This document shows, piece after piece, positions 9,046-15,606 of a stretch of DNA of 36,114 nucleotides. Under the pieces are notes generated by a model, which was not told where the DNA came from, made no database searches, and saw only the letters and a list, made by a program, of their open reading frames with translations. Source of the stretch: Salimicrobium halophilum (GTDB taxonomy: Bacteria; Bacillota; Bacilli; Bacillales; Halobacillaceae); assembly GCF_900100295.1 (NCBI RefSeq), contig NZ_FNEV01000017.1, positions 1 to 36,114 of the forward strand. The letters run 5' to 3'. The translations under genes were made by a program, and so were the position numbers. Positions within the stretch are counted from its first letter, which is position 1. The number at the start of each line of letters is the position of its first letter.

Positions 9046-9074
9046 ATAATACCCCGTATAGGTATACAACTCAA
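9046..9074 (-). promoter_or_regulatory. csoR-copA-copZ promoter with a CsoR box in the spacer
   Basis: On the minus strand TTGAGT (9069-9074) and TATTAT (9046-9051) are 17 bases apart. The spacer contains the operator-like TACC-N7-GGTA at 9050-9064, which resembles known CsoR sites of copZA operons. The assignment is from the motif and from the gene it precedes. Confidence 0.8.
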
Positions 9075-9110
9075 CTGATATGCTTTTATTTCTAAAATGA
9101 AAATTCCCCG

Positions 9111-9139
9111 TTTAGAAAAATACCGGATATGGGTATCTA
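9111..9139 (+). promoter_or_regulatory. Promoter of the DUF4396 gene with a second CsoR box
   Basis: TTTAGA (9111-9116) and TATCTA (9134-9139) are 17 bases apart on the plus strand. TACC-N7-GGTA lies at 9121-9135, inside the spacer and running into the -10. The box has the same half-sites and spacing as the one in the divergent csoR promoter. Confidence 0.65.
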
Positions 9140-9161
9140 ATTCAGAAGGAGGTGGACGTTT

Positions 9162-9818
9162 ATGTTAGCAACAATCTCATGGATTGCTCTTGGTATCGGA
9201 ATTTTATCCTCAATTATTATCGCCATCGATGTATGGAGACATCCGCAGATGATGAAAATTATGAATATCGTCTGGCCGATCAACGGCTGGTTTCTCGGTC
9301 CGATCGCTTTATGGACGTACTTCAAATGGGGGCGTCTGAAAGCGAAAGACAATGAACAGGAGGATGATAGAGGGAAAGGGGCGAAGGTCTTCTTTTCCAC
9401 CAGTCACTGTTCCTCTGGTTGCTCTTTCGGAGACGCAGTAGGTGTACCCATTGTAGCCATTACAGGAATAACCATTGCCGGGTCAACATTATTCGCCCAT
9501 TACGCCGTAGAATTTATTCTGGCGTACGGATTCGGAATCATTTTTCAATATTTCGCTATTCATCCGATGAGCGAAAACAATTCGAAGTGGGACTCGATCA
9601 GAGACTCCATCAAAGCGGACTCTCTTTCTCTGATCGCCTTTGAAGTCGGTATGTTCGGCTGGATGGCAATTGTACATTACCTTCTTTTCACAGAACCGCC
9701 GGTACCGTCAGAGGCTACCTATTGGTTCATGATGCAGATCGCTATGATTCTCGGATTTATGACCAGCTATCCGGCGAACTGGTGGCTCGTCCAAAAAGGG
9801 ATCAAAGAAGAGATGTAG
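9162..9818 (+). CDS. DUF4396 membrane protein, likely copper-linked
   Basis: A 218-residue protein with a hydrophobic segment at 3-25, another near 36-56, and three or more between about 92 and 210. A soluble stretch holds STSHCSSGCSFGD at about 79-91. His82, Cys83 and Cys87 there form a plausible metal site, and this His/Cys motif is typical of DUF4396. The function is unknown. It is divergent from csoR-copA-copZ and has its own CsoR-like box in its promoter, so a role in copper handling at the membrane is a reasonable inference. The ATG follows AGAAGGAGGTG. Confidence 0.75.
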   Translation: MLATISWIALGIGILSSIIIAIDVWRHPQMMKIMNIVWPINGWFLGPIALWTYFKWGRLKAKDNEQEDDRGKGAKVFFSTSHCSSGCSFGDAVGVPIVAITGITIAGSTLFAHYAVEFILAYGFGIIFQYFAIHPMSENNSKWDSIRDSIKADSLSLIAFEVGMFGWMAIVHYLLFTEPPVPSEATYWFMMQIAMILGFMTSYPANWWLVQKGIKEEM

Positions 9819-9858
9819 TTTTTTTCTTTTTTTTATCCGGAAATTGGATGATTTGCAA

Positions 9859-9887
9859 TTGCCTTTTATCTGAATATTTCGTAAAAT
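9859..9887 (+). promoter_or_regulatory. SigA-type promoter for the CxxCxGxG protein gene
   Basis: TTGCCT (9859-9864) and TAAAAT (9882-9887) with a 17-base spacer, 37 bp before the ATG at 9924. Confidence 0.55.
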
Positions 9888-9923
9888 CATATTTACATTC
9901 AATTACGAAAAAGGAGAGATCTC

Positions 9924-10187
9924 ATGCCAACAAGGCAATTGCACACGCTTTATCATACATGTAACATTTGTGAAGGATCCGGGAAGTACACGGAATATAA
10001 TGATACGAAGGCCAGCATGCTCGCCGCCCACTACCTCACTGTAACCAATCAGAATGACACAGAAGCATGGAAACAGGCATTCGAAGAAACCAGCTACATC
10101 ACCGAATGCACCACTTGCCACGGAACAGGCACCACCCTGAACGAAGAAGGCAGGGAAATGTATCAATTCCTCATGCAACATGCTTAA
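9924..10187 (+). CDS. Small zinc-finger protein with two DnaJ-type CxxCxGxG motifs
   Basis: An 87-residue protein carrying CNICEGSG at about 14-21 and CTTCHGTG at about 62-69. These two motifs match the cysteine-rich zinc-binding repeats of DnaJ, but no J domain or other chaperone part is present. The 40 residues between them hold many polar and acidic residues and would place the two motifs together to bind one zinc ion. The function is unknown; protein binding is possible. It has its own promoter and AAGGAGAG site. A structured repeat unit begins three bases after its stop codon. Confidence 0.75.
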   Translation: MPTRQLHTLYHTCNICEGSGKYTEYNDTKASMLAAHYLTVTNQNDTEAWKQAFEETSYITECTTCHGTGTTLNEEGREMYQFLMQHA

Positions 10188-10189
10188 TT

Positions 10190-10330
10190 GAAAAGCGGAG
10201 AAGGCCCGCTTAGAAACCTCAGTCATAAGCGAAAATCAACCTAAAGAAGCGCTCTACTTCTTTACGGATGGTTTTCGCTTATGTCGCTAAGGGCTAGGTG
10301 TCGTAGCTAGACAAAAAGCGGCCCCATCAA
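10190..10330 (+). repeat. Structured hairpin repeat, one full unit and a truncated second
   Basis: The unit runs from gaaaagcggag to gctagac at 10312. The inner arms GAAAATCaACC..AAGAAG and CTTCTT..GGaTGgTTTTC pair, as do CATAAGCG and CGCTTATG. The 3' part (aagggctaggtgtcg) is the same as in the unit at 24805, but the 5' part (cccgcttagaaacctcag) belongs to the other subtype, so the outer stem is poorly paired. A second copy starts at about 10313 and breaks off after some 17 bases. Confidence 0.75.
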
Positions 10331-10343
10331 AATATGATAGCAA

Positions 10344-10394
10344 CAAAAGAAACGCATGAATCAGACGATCATCATCTGACTCATGCGTTCTTTT
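10344..10394 (-). terminator. Intrinsic terminator of dhaKLM
   Basis: A 15-base stem AACGCATGAaTCAGA/TCTGAcTCATGCGTT with one mismatch is flanked by AAAAGA and TTCTTTT. The dhaM stop codon (10393-10395) lies at its base. It can act in both directions and also faces the small zinc-finger gene. Confidence 0.88.
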
Positions 10395-10785
10395 ATTCTT
10401 TCGATCCAGATAAAAAACTACTTCGCAGGGACGTAAGAATCTCATCCAATGACCTCTCCATCCCCGCTTCCACAGCAGCTACATACCCTCCTTCAACCAG
10501 AGGGATATCGTCCGCTACATAACAATCCTTTTTGTCAGCAAGCTCCACAGCCATCTCTGCGTTCATTCCGGCACTACCGATATCATAAAGAAGTAGAACG
10601 CCACCGCCGGAATCCGCTTCCTCGATAGCCTGCTGAATCTGCGGCGCACTAGTACCGATTCCGCCTTCTTCTGTACCTCCGGCGGGTATCACTTTCACAT
10701 TGCTGACAGCTTCCGAGATAATGTCTTTCACCCCTTCAGCTACCTTCGGACTATGAGAAATCAAAACGATTCCGACGTTCGCCAT
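10393..10785 (-). CDS. dhaM: Dihydroxyacetone kinase phosphotransfer subunit DhaM (EIIA-man type)
   Basis: A 130-residue protein with only the EIIA-mannose-like domain. It passes a phosphoryl group from HPr to the ADP held by DhaL. The active His is His11 in VLISHSPKVAEG. The GGTEEGGIGTS loop and VLLLYDIGSAGMNAEMA are family-typical. It lacks the extra HPr and EI domains found in the Escherichia coli protein, so it depends on the general PTS proteins, as is usual in Gram-positive bacteria. Last gene of dhaKLM, three bases after dhaL. Confidence 0.93.
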   Translation of the reverse strand: MANVGIVLISHSPKVAEGVKDIISEAVSNVKVIPAGGTEEGGIGTSAPQIQQAIEEADSGGGVLLLYDIGSAGMNAEMAVELADKKDCYVADDIPLVEGGYVAAVEAGMERSLDEILTSLRSSFLSGSKE

Positions 10786-10788
10786 CTA

Positions 10789-11409
10789 TCATTCCCCTTT
10801 CTTCCATACATCGGCGAGGGCCTGGAATAGATAGAAAGAAGACGTAGAACCGGGATCCACGTGCCCTTTGGAACGTTCCTGAAGATAAGCTGCCCGACCT
10901 TTTGTCGCAACGATATCTTTCGTTTCGTTCATGGCTCTCTCCGCCGTTTCTTCCAATTTATCAGCCTGTACATTTTGCCCGTTTTTCAAGAAGTCAGCGA
11001 CAGGGTGCCAGACGTCAATCATGGTTTTCTCTCCCTGTTCGGCTTTTCCGCGTTGCTTCATTCCGTTCAGCGCAGCTTCCACCGCATCTGCCAAATTGGC
11101 TTCCGTTACAGGATCTTTATCCTTCACAGTCATGGACATTTTGAGAAAGGCGGTACCATATAAAGGCCCTGAAGCACCTCCTATTTTCGACATAAGTACG
11201 GTAGCAACATCCTTGAACACGTCTGCTACTGTGTCATAATCCGTTCCACTTACTTTCGCTTCGGCTTCCTGGAACCCACGAGACATATTCAACCCGTGAT
11301 CCCCGTCTCCGATAGCCTGATCGAGCTCGGTCAAATATTCTTTGTTCGACTGGATGAGTGCATTCGCTTTCTCGATCCACGCCACTGCTTGTTCTGTTTT
11401 CATTTCCAT
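10789..11409 (-). CDS. dhaL: Dihydroxyacetone kinase ADP-binding subunit DhaL
   Basis: A 206-residue helical-barrel protein that holds ADP/ATP and two Mg2+ ions. AIGDGDHG at 32-39 carries the metal-binding Asp35, Asp37 and His38. SKIGGASGPLYGTAFL binds the nucleotide phosphates, and GHVDPGSTSS closes the C-terminal site. It phosphorylates dihydroxyacetone bound to DhaK. The ATG at 11409 follows TAGGAGGTTT. It lies 11 bp after dhaK. Confidence 0.95.
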   Translation of the reverse strand: MEMKTEQAVAWIEKANALIQSNKEYLTELDQAIGDGDHGLNMSRGFQEAEAKVSGTDYDTVADVFKDVATVLMSKIGGASGPLYGTAFLKMSMTVKDKDPVTEANLADAVEAALNGMKQRGKAEQGEKTMIDVWHPVADFLKNGQNVQADKLEETAERAMNETKDIVATKGRAAYLQERSKGHVDPGSTSSFYLFQALADVWKKGE

Positions 11410-11420
11410 ATAGAAACCTC

Positions 11421-12416
11421 CTATTTGCGAAAAGCCGGAGTATCCGCTCTCGCATCGAGTAATTGTTTCAATTCCTCATCCACTTTCATCAGCGTGATGG
11501 AAAAACCCGCCATTTCTAAAGACGTCATGTACTCGCCAACATACGTATGGGTCACCTGAATATCATTATCCCGCAACCGTTTCTGGACATAGCGGTTCAC
11601 AATGTAAAGCTCAGAAGCAGGAGTTGCCCCGAGACCGTTCACCATGACAGCGACTTCGGAACCCTGAAAGTCCACACTGTCCTGCAATACTTTTTGCAGC
11701 AACTCTTCTGCTATGTCGTCGGCAGAAGTTATCTTCTTGCGTTCAATCCCGGGTTCACCATGAATGCCGATCCCTACTTCCATTTCATCTTCCTCAAGGG
11801 TGAAACTCGGCTTGCCGGATCCTGGAACGATACAAGGCGTCAACGCCACGCCCATGGATCTCGTGTTGGCCACGACTTTTTCCGCTACCTTTTTCACGTC
11901 CTCAAGAGAGGCTCCCTCGGCAGCTTTTGCTCCCGCAGCTTTATGGACGAAAACCGTTCCGGCGATTCCGCGACGTCCGTTGGTAAAAGAACTATCCTCG
12001 ACAGCGACGTCATCGTTGACAACTACCTGCTCTACTGAAATGCCTTCCGCTTCCGCCAATTCTCTTGCCATCTCGAAGTTCATCACGTCACCGGTATAAT
12101 TTTTGATTACAAGAAATACACCTTCCCCGCCATTTGCTGCTTTGATCGCTTCGAACACCTGATCAGGTGTCGGGGATGTGAACATCTCTCCAGCTACAGC
12201 TGCATCCAGCATTCCCTCCCCGACGTATCCGGCATGCGCCGGTTCATGACCGCTTCCACCCCCGCTGATCAGAGAAACCTTACCAGTCACCGGTGCATCT
12301 TTCCTTAAAAGAACAGTAGTACCTTCCAAAGATCTCACGTAGTCTGCATGCGCCTCTTCAAATCCTTCAAGCATTTCTCTCACTACATTGTCAGCCTGGT
12401 TGATCACTTTTTTCAT
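11421..12416 (-). CDS. dhaK: Dihydroxyacetone kinase substrate-binding subunit DhaK
   Basis: A 331-residue cytoplasmic subunit that binds dihydroxyacetone as a covalent hemiaminal through His219 in GIGIHGEPG. The substrate loop SGGGSGHEPAHAGYVGEG at 51-68 and the conserved NYTGDVMNFEMA are present. I placed the start at ATG 12416, which gives the normal family N-terminus MKKVINQADNVV; the frame stays open 14 codons further but that region is the leader. Upstream are purine-rich AAGGAAGGGAAGG, a leader terminator and a cre site. First gene of dhaKLM. Confidence 0.94.
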   Translation of the reverse strand: MKKVINQADNVVREMLEGFEEAHADYVRSLEGTTVLLRKDAPVTGKVSLISGGGSGHEPAHAGYVGEGMLDAAVAGEMFTSPTPDQVFEAIKAANGGEGVFLVIKNYTGDVMNFEMARELAEAEGISVEQVVVNDDVAVEDSSFTNGRRGIAGTVFVHKAAGAKAAEGASLEDVKKVAEKVVANTRSMGVALTPCIVPGSGKPSFTLEEDEMEVGIGIHGEPGIERKKITSADDIAEELLQKVLQDSVDFQGSEVAVMVNGLGATPASELYIVNRYVQKRLRDNDIQVTHTYVGEYMTSLEMAGFSITLMKVDEELKQLLDARADTPAFRK

Positions 12417-12441
12417 TAGTACCCTTCCCTTCCTTTTGTAT

Positions 12442-12488
12442 AAAAAAACACACAACAATCCAGTTGTTCCCTGGGGATTGTCGTGTGG
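12442..12488 (-). terminator. Leader terminator (attenuator candidate) just before dhaK
   Basis: On the minus strand CCACACGACAATCC pairs with GGATTGTTGTGTG around a 13-base loop and is followed by seven Ts. The T-run ends only 25 bp before the dhaK start, so any transcript into the operon from further upstream must pass it. This suggests control by antitermination, as known for glycerol genes with GlpP; the regulator here is not known. Confidence 0.8.
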
Positions 12489-12540
12489 TCTCCTTTTCTA
12501 TCACACTCGTTTAACTTGTATCTTAAACGTTACTCTTTTG

Positions 12541-12554
12541 TGTAAACGCTGTCA
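12541..12554. promoter_or_regulatory. cre site (CcpA binding) upstream of dhaKLM
   Basis: TGTAAACGCTGTCA fits the full consensus TGWAANCGNTNWCA with no mismatch. On the minus strand it overlaps TTGACA, a possible -35 of the dha promoter. Carbon catabolite repression of dihydroxyacetone use is the expected outcome. No good -10 was found at 17 bases from TTGACA; TAAGAT further down is a weak candidate. Confidence 0.8.
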
Positions 12555-12566
12555 AATATTACGTAC

Positions 12567-12690
12567 AAAAAAAGTCCTTCCTCCGAATCACGAGGAAGGA
12601 AAATACCCAACTCTCCCATTTAAATCCTGGATTACCCTGAACAAAGATAAGAACTCTCCCAAAAGTTCTACTGTTCAGTGAACCTATTAT
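12567..12690 (-). ncRNA. Possible short structured RNA or separate leader, ending in a terminator
   Basis: On the minus strand a TATAAT (12686-12691) with a weak -35 is followed by about 110 bases without an ORF. Visible structure is CTGAACA..AGAACT with AGTTCT..TGTTCAG, and the motif GGGAGAGTT occurs twice, once in the first hairpin loop and once 38 bases on. It ends in the terminator TCCTTCCTC/GAGGAAGGA (12575-12600) and seven Ts (12567-12573). It matches no riboswitch class that I can name. It could be a free small RNA or an upstream part of the dha leader. Confidence 0.4.
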
Positions 12691-12699
12691 AATAGATTT

Positions 12700-12846
12700 T
12701 TATGGAAAGTTTAACCTTAATTCATTATAATATGATTAAGCATTACAAATTTTGTGACAATTCAACGAAGGCTCCCCTGTACTTTCACAAAGAAGGTCCA
12801 CTTACTCGCGACGGGTTCTTAAACCGATTAGAAGGGTGATTCTGAC
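12700..12846 (+). promoter_or_regulatory. Promoter and 5' leader of the response regulator gene
   Basis: TGGAAA near 12703 and a TATAAT near 12726, 17 bases apart, form a possible SigA promoter. About 110 bases of leader follow, without an ORF. I see no riboswitch or terminator in it. It contains the partial palindrome AATTTTGTGACAATT. Confidence 0.35.
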
Positions 12847-13482
12847 ATGAGACCTATTCGAATCATGATTGCCGACGACCACGCTGTTAACCGTGACGGA
12901 TTGAAGACGATCCTTTCCGAAGAATCGGACTTCGAAGTTGTTGCTATCGCGAAAAACGGGGAAGAAGCTCTGAAAAAGATGGAGGACACAGCACCTGATG
13001 TCATTCTCCTGGACTGGAAAATGCCCGGGTTAAGTGGCATCCAGGTTATGGAACAGACAAGAGAAGAAATGAAGGATTCCTGTTTTCTTATCCTCTCTTC
13101 CCATCACGACGACCTTTTGGCTCTGGAGGCTTTAAAAAAAGGAGCTACCGGATTTTTGCTGAAAGATTGGGAAACGGAAGATATCATCCGGGCAGTCAGG
13201 GCCTGTGCAAGAGGAATCATGATCTTCCCTGACTATATAGCTCCGACTCTTCGACGCTCTCTCGTCCTTAAAAAGGAGAAAGCCTTCCCTTCCCTGACGG
13301 ATCCGGAAGAAGAAGTCCTTGTATACATGGCAGAAGAAATGAAAAATAAAGAAATCGCGGAGACCCTCTACCTGTCAGAAGGAACCATCCGCAATTATAT
13401 TAGCTCCATTTATAAAAAACTGGGAGTCCACAAACGCTCCGAAGCGATCGCCCTCTTCAAAAAAAGAAACGTGCACTCGTAA
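12847..13482 (+). CDS. LuxR/NarL-family response regulator, orphan
   Basis: A 211-residue two-domain transcription factor. The receiver holds the acid pair Asp10-Asp11, phospho-acceptor Asp56 in ILLDWKMPG, and Lys106 in LLKDWE. The C-terminal LuxR helix-turn-helix spans about 150-205 (MKNKEIAETLYLSEGTIRNY, then KLGVHKRSEAIALF). No histidine kinase is adjacent, so its partner lies elsewhere. The receiver-linker shape resembles the DesR group, but I cannot name an orthologue. The ATG follows AGAAGGGTG. Its stop codon touches the stop of the next, convergent gene. Confidence 0.88.
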   Translation: MRPIRIMIADDHAVNRDGLKTILSEESDFEVVAIAKNGEEALKKMEDTAPDVILLDWKMPGLSGIQVMEQTREEMKDSCFLILSSHHDDLLALEALKKGATGFLLKDWETEDIIRAVRACARGIMIFPDYIAPTLRRSLVLKKEKAFPSLTDPEEEVLVYMAEEMKNKEIAETLYLSEGTIRNYISSIYKKLGVHKRSEAIALFKKRNVHS

Positions 13483-13713
13483 TCACACGAGCAGCACGCT
13501 TTCTTTCAGTTCTTTAAGCATACGGTCATATAGTTCGGGTTCCACCATCATCTCACGTCTCCAGCATGTTTCCATCCATTCCAGAAGCTCTTCTTTCGAA
13601 TTGAATACTTCTCCGCTACGGTCTACGTTCTGAATCATATACCTGCCGTTGTCATCATCTGCCACTACAAGACAGGGAAGTGCACATTCCGTCGTCATGA
13701 ATTCGAATTCCAT
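13483..13713 (-). CDS. Small conserved-looking protein of unknown function, SigB-like promoter
   Basis: A 76-residue acidic protein that I do not recognise. It begins MEFEFMTTECALPCLVV, has two Cys near the N-terminus (10 and 14), a middle NVDRSGEVFNSKEELLEWME and a basic-acidic C-terminal helix. The start is fixed by GCAGGAGGTGG before the ATG at 13713; the longer frame lacks such a site and would cover the promoter. A good SigB-type promoter 33-57 bp upstream suggests induction by general stress. It is convergent with the response regulator, with no base between the two stop codons. Confidence 0.65.
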   Translation of the reverse strand: MEFEFMTTECALPCLVVADDDNGRYMIQNVDRSGEVFNSKEELLEWMETCWRREMMVEPELYDRMLKELKESVLLV

Positions 13714-13745
13714 GTCGCCACCTCCTGCAGGTTCTTTCTTACAGT

Positions 13746-13770
13746 ATACCCTCTCCGCTACTATTTGAAC
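13746..13770 (-). promoter_or_regulatory. SigB-type promoter of the small protein gene
   Basis: On the minus strand GTTCAA (13765-13770) and GGGTAT (13746-13751) have 13 bases between them. This is one mismatch from GTTTAA-N13-GGGTAT, the general stress consensus. Confidence 0.65.
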
Positions 13771-13800
13771 CTTCACAAGCGTGCGAAAGGCACGGAAGCA

Positions 13801-14448
13801 TTACAGACTTTCACAGACCACCCCGTCCTGATCATTGCCATCCAGCTGGTGAGGATCCTGTTCCGGCCCTCCTTCTTCTTCAAAGAACCGCTGAGCTTCA
13901 ACCTGCGAGTCAAAATCACTGCAATCTCTATCCTTAAACGAAGCACGGGCATCCGCCTGAAATCCTTCCTCCGTAACGTACCCTTGTCTGGACCATACTC
14001 CTCTGTCCTCTTGCCGAGCTTTTCTTTCCGCTTCTTTCAGACGTTCCGAGTATTCATATGGAGGATCATACTCATACGCATAGCGGGCTAGGCCTTTCTC
14101 CAGCAATTCCTCATTGAAAAGCGAATCATCGATCCATATGTACGCAAGCAGCCGATCGTATTTATCCCGCTTTGGCCCGTCGTATTCCAGTTTGATCTCT
14201 TCTCCTTCGAGACGTTTCTCGGCAAAAGCACTTGCTTCTTTACCGAACGGTTGAACAGGAAGCGAAGGATGATTCGTCTCCGGCGTGTCCACGAGTAACA
14301 GACGAACACTTTCTTCTTGCCCATCCTTTTCTATACGTATCGTATCTCCGTCCACCACTTCAGTCACCGTTGTCGCAGCATTTTCAGACTGACACGCTGT
14401 AACAAAGGACAGAATAAGCAGCATAAGGACATTTATTTTTACATTCAT
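13801..14448 (-). CDS. Thermonuclease-family (SNase) lipoprotein with excalibur domain
   Basis: A secreted, membrane-anchored nuclease of 215 residues. A short signal peptide ends in the lipobox VTAC with Cys19. The SNase core runs from about 28 to 160. VVDGDTIRI, Arg49 and Glu57 (VRLLLVDTPE) and Arg99 (KYDRLLAYIW) match the catalytic Arg35, Glu43 and Arg87 of staphylococcal nuclease in kind and near spacing. The C-terminal 45 residues form an excalibur calcium-binding motif with DRDCSDF and DGNDQDGVVCE. I chose ATG 14448 because it gives the signal peptide and follows GGGGGAGGGAG; the frame stays open 53 codons upstream into intergenic DNA. Divergent from the exchanger gene. Confidence 0.9.
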   Translation of the reverse strand: MNVKINVLMLLILSFVTACQSENAATTVTEVVDGDTIRIEKDGQEESVRLLLVDTPETNHPSLPVQPFGKEASAFAEKRLEGEEIKLEYDGPKRDKYDRLLAYIWIDDSLFNEELLEKGLARYAYEYDPPYEYSERLKEAERKARQEDRGVWSRQGYVTEEGFQADARASFKDRDCSDFDSQVEAQRFFEEEGGPEQDPHQLDGNDQDGVVCESL

Positions 14449-14484
14449 TCTCCCTCCCCCTTTCTTTTGAGAAAGTATAACAAA

Positions 14485-14513
14485 TTGACGAGGAACAGTC
14501 CCTTCGATATAGT
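14485..14513 (+). promoter_or_regulatory. SigA promoter for the exchanger gene
   Basis: TTGACG (14485-14490) and TATAGT (14508-14513) are exactly 17 bases apart, 42 bp before the ATG at 14555. Confidence 0.75.
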
Positions 14514-14554
14514 TAAGAATAGTGATTCCATCTACTTGATTCAGGAGGACTTCC

Positions 14555-15508
14555 ATGATTTTTGTCATATTCATTGCAGCGGCTCTTGTGGTCATCTTTG
14601 CAGCCATTCAGCTGAATAAATACGGAGACGTCATTTCCCAGAAATCGACATGGAGCGGAGCGATGGTAGGTACGCTTCTGATCGGAGGAGCCACCTCCCT
14701 TCCGGAACTGACTACCAGCCTGACCGCGGTTTATATCGATAACGCTGATATAGCCGTAGGTAACATGTTGGGAAGTAACGTCTTCAACGTGCTGATTCTA
14801 ATGGTATTCGATTTTATCTACCGAAAGCAAAAAGTATTCGACACGGTGGATCGGAGTACTCATGTTCCCATCGCTTATACAGGACTCGTCATGACAGCCC
14901 TTTTGGCCGTAGCTCTTCTATGGCAAAGTGCTCCGGGTCTATTCAACGTCGGTATTGAGATGTATCTTCTCGTCATCATCTACATTATCGTCATGAGGCA
15001 GACTGGCGGCGCCGAGGACGAAGCGGAGGAACCTACATCCTCCCTTTCGCTGAATCAGGCGATTGCCCGTTTCATCATTGCCGCACTATTTGTCTTCATT
15101 GCAGGAAGTGCTCTGGCTATTTACGGGGATCTGATTGCAAAAGAAACCGGGATGAGCTCAAGTTTCGTAGGAAGCTTCCTTATCGCTGCTTCCACCTCTC
15201 TTCCTGAGCTGGTGACGGTTCTTGCAGCCTTCCGGATCATGAATTATTCGCTGGCACTCGGTTCCATTTTCGGAAGCAACCTGTTCAACCTGCAATTGCT
15301 CGTGATTACGGATGCCTTCTACAGAGAAGGGGCTATCCTGAATGCTGCCAGCGCCTCCAACGTGACAGTGGCGTTTCTCGGCATCGCTATGATCGCTCTT
15401 TCGATTTTCGCCATGCAGCGTAAATCGGCGAAGCATGTAGGGGTTTATGCTATTCCGTCCGCCCTCACGATTGTTCTTTACTTTGCATCCACGTATCTCA
15501 TGTTTTGA
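14555..15508 (+). CDS. Sodium/calcium exchanger-family membrane protein
   Basis: A 317-residue cation antiporter of the CaCA superfamily (YrbG/CaxA-like), with about ten transmembrane segments. The two inverted alpha-repeats are clear. GGATSLPELTTSLTAVYI followed by VGNMLGSNVFN marks the first, and AASTSLPELVTVLAAF followed by LGSIFGSNLFN the second. A loop of charged residues around GGAEDEAEEPTSS separates the halves. It probably exchanges Na+ or H+ for Ca2+; a salt-related role would suit a halophile but is inference. The start follows CAGGAGGAC. It has its own promoter and a terminator after it. Confidence 0.9.
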   Translation: MIFVIFIAAALVVIFAAIQLNKYGDVISQKSTWSGAMVGTLLIGGATSLPELTTSLTAVYIDNADIAVGNMLGSNVFNVLILMVFDFIYRKQKVFDTVDRSTHVPIAYTGLVMTALLAVALLWQSAPGLFNVGIEMYLLVIIYIIVMRQTGGAEDEAEEPTSSLSLNQAIARFIIAALFVFIAGSALAIYGDLIAKETGMSSSFVGSFLIAASTSLPELVTVLAAFRIMNYSLALGSIFGSNLFNLQLLVITDAFYREGAILNAASASNVTVAFLGIAMIALSIFAMQRKSAKHVGVYAIPSALTIVLYFASTYLMF

Positions 15509-15516
15509 CCATAGGA

Positions 15517-15546
15517 AAAGAGAGAGGTCTCCCTCTCTCTTTTTTT
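15517..15546 (+). terminator. Intrinsic terminator after the exchanger gene
   Basis: AAAGAGAGAGG pairs with CCCTCTCTTT around TCT, followed by TTTTT. Confidence 0.88.
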
Positions 15547-15549
15547 CGT

Positions 15550-15606
15550 TGGAACATTCGGTTTCTAAGCGGGATGTCTCCACTCTTCTCGTCTGGCTAC
15601 GACATC
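15550..15606 (-). repeat. Truncated structured repeat at the 3' end of the DUF4870 gene
   Basis: On the minus strand the tail gatgtcgtagccagac of one unit is followed at once by the head gagaagagtggagacatcccgcttagaaacc of another, as in the tandem arrays at 25058-25210. The second unit breaks off near 15550, before its hairpin. The tail overlaps the last codons of the DUF4870 gene. Confidence 0.8.

Noticed and set aside
10190-10330. CRISPR array from the recurring gaaaagcggag motif
   Set aside because: The spacing is about 120 bp, the repeats differ, the intervening DNA is self-complementary, and no cas gene is present.
12388-12681. Plus-strand ORF of 97 residues in the dha leader
   Set aside because: It runs through the terminators, the cre site and the start of dhaK in antisense and has no ribosome binding site.
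12601-12690. Known riboswitch classes (SAM, glycine, purine, T-box, lysine) for the dha leader region
   Set aside because: None of the core motifs of these classes could be found; GGGAGAGTT alone is not enough.
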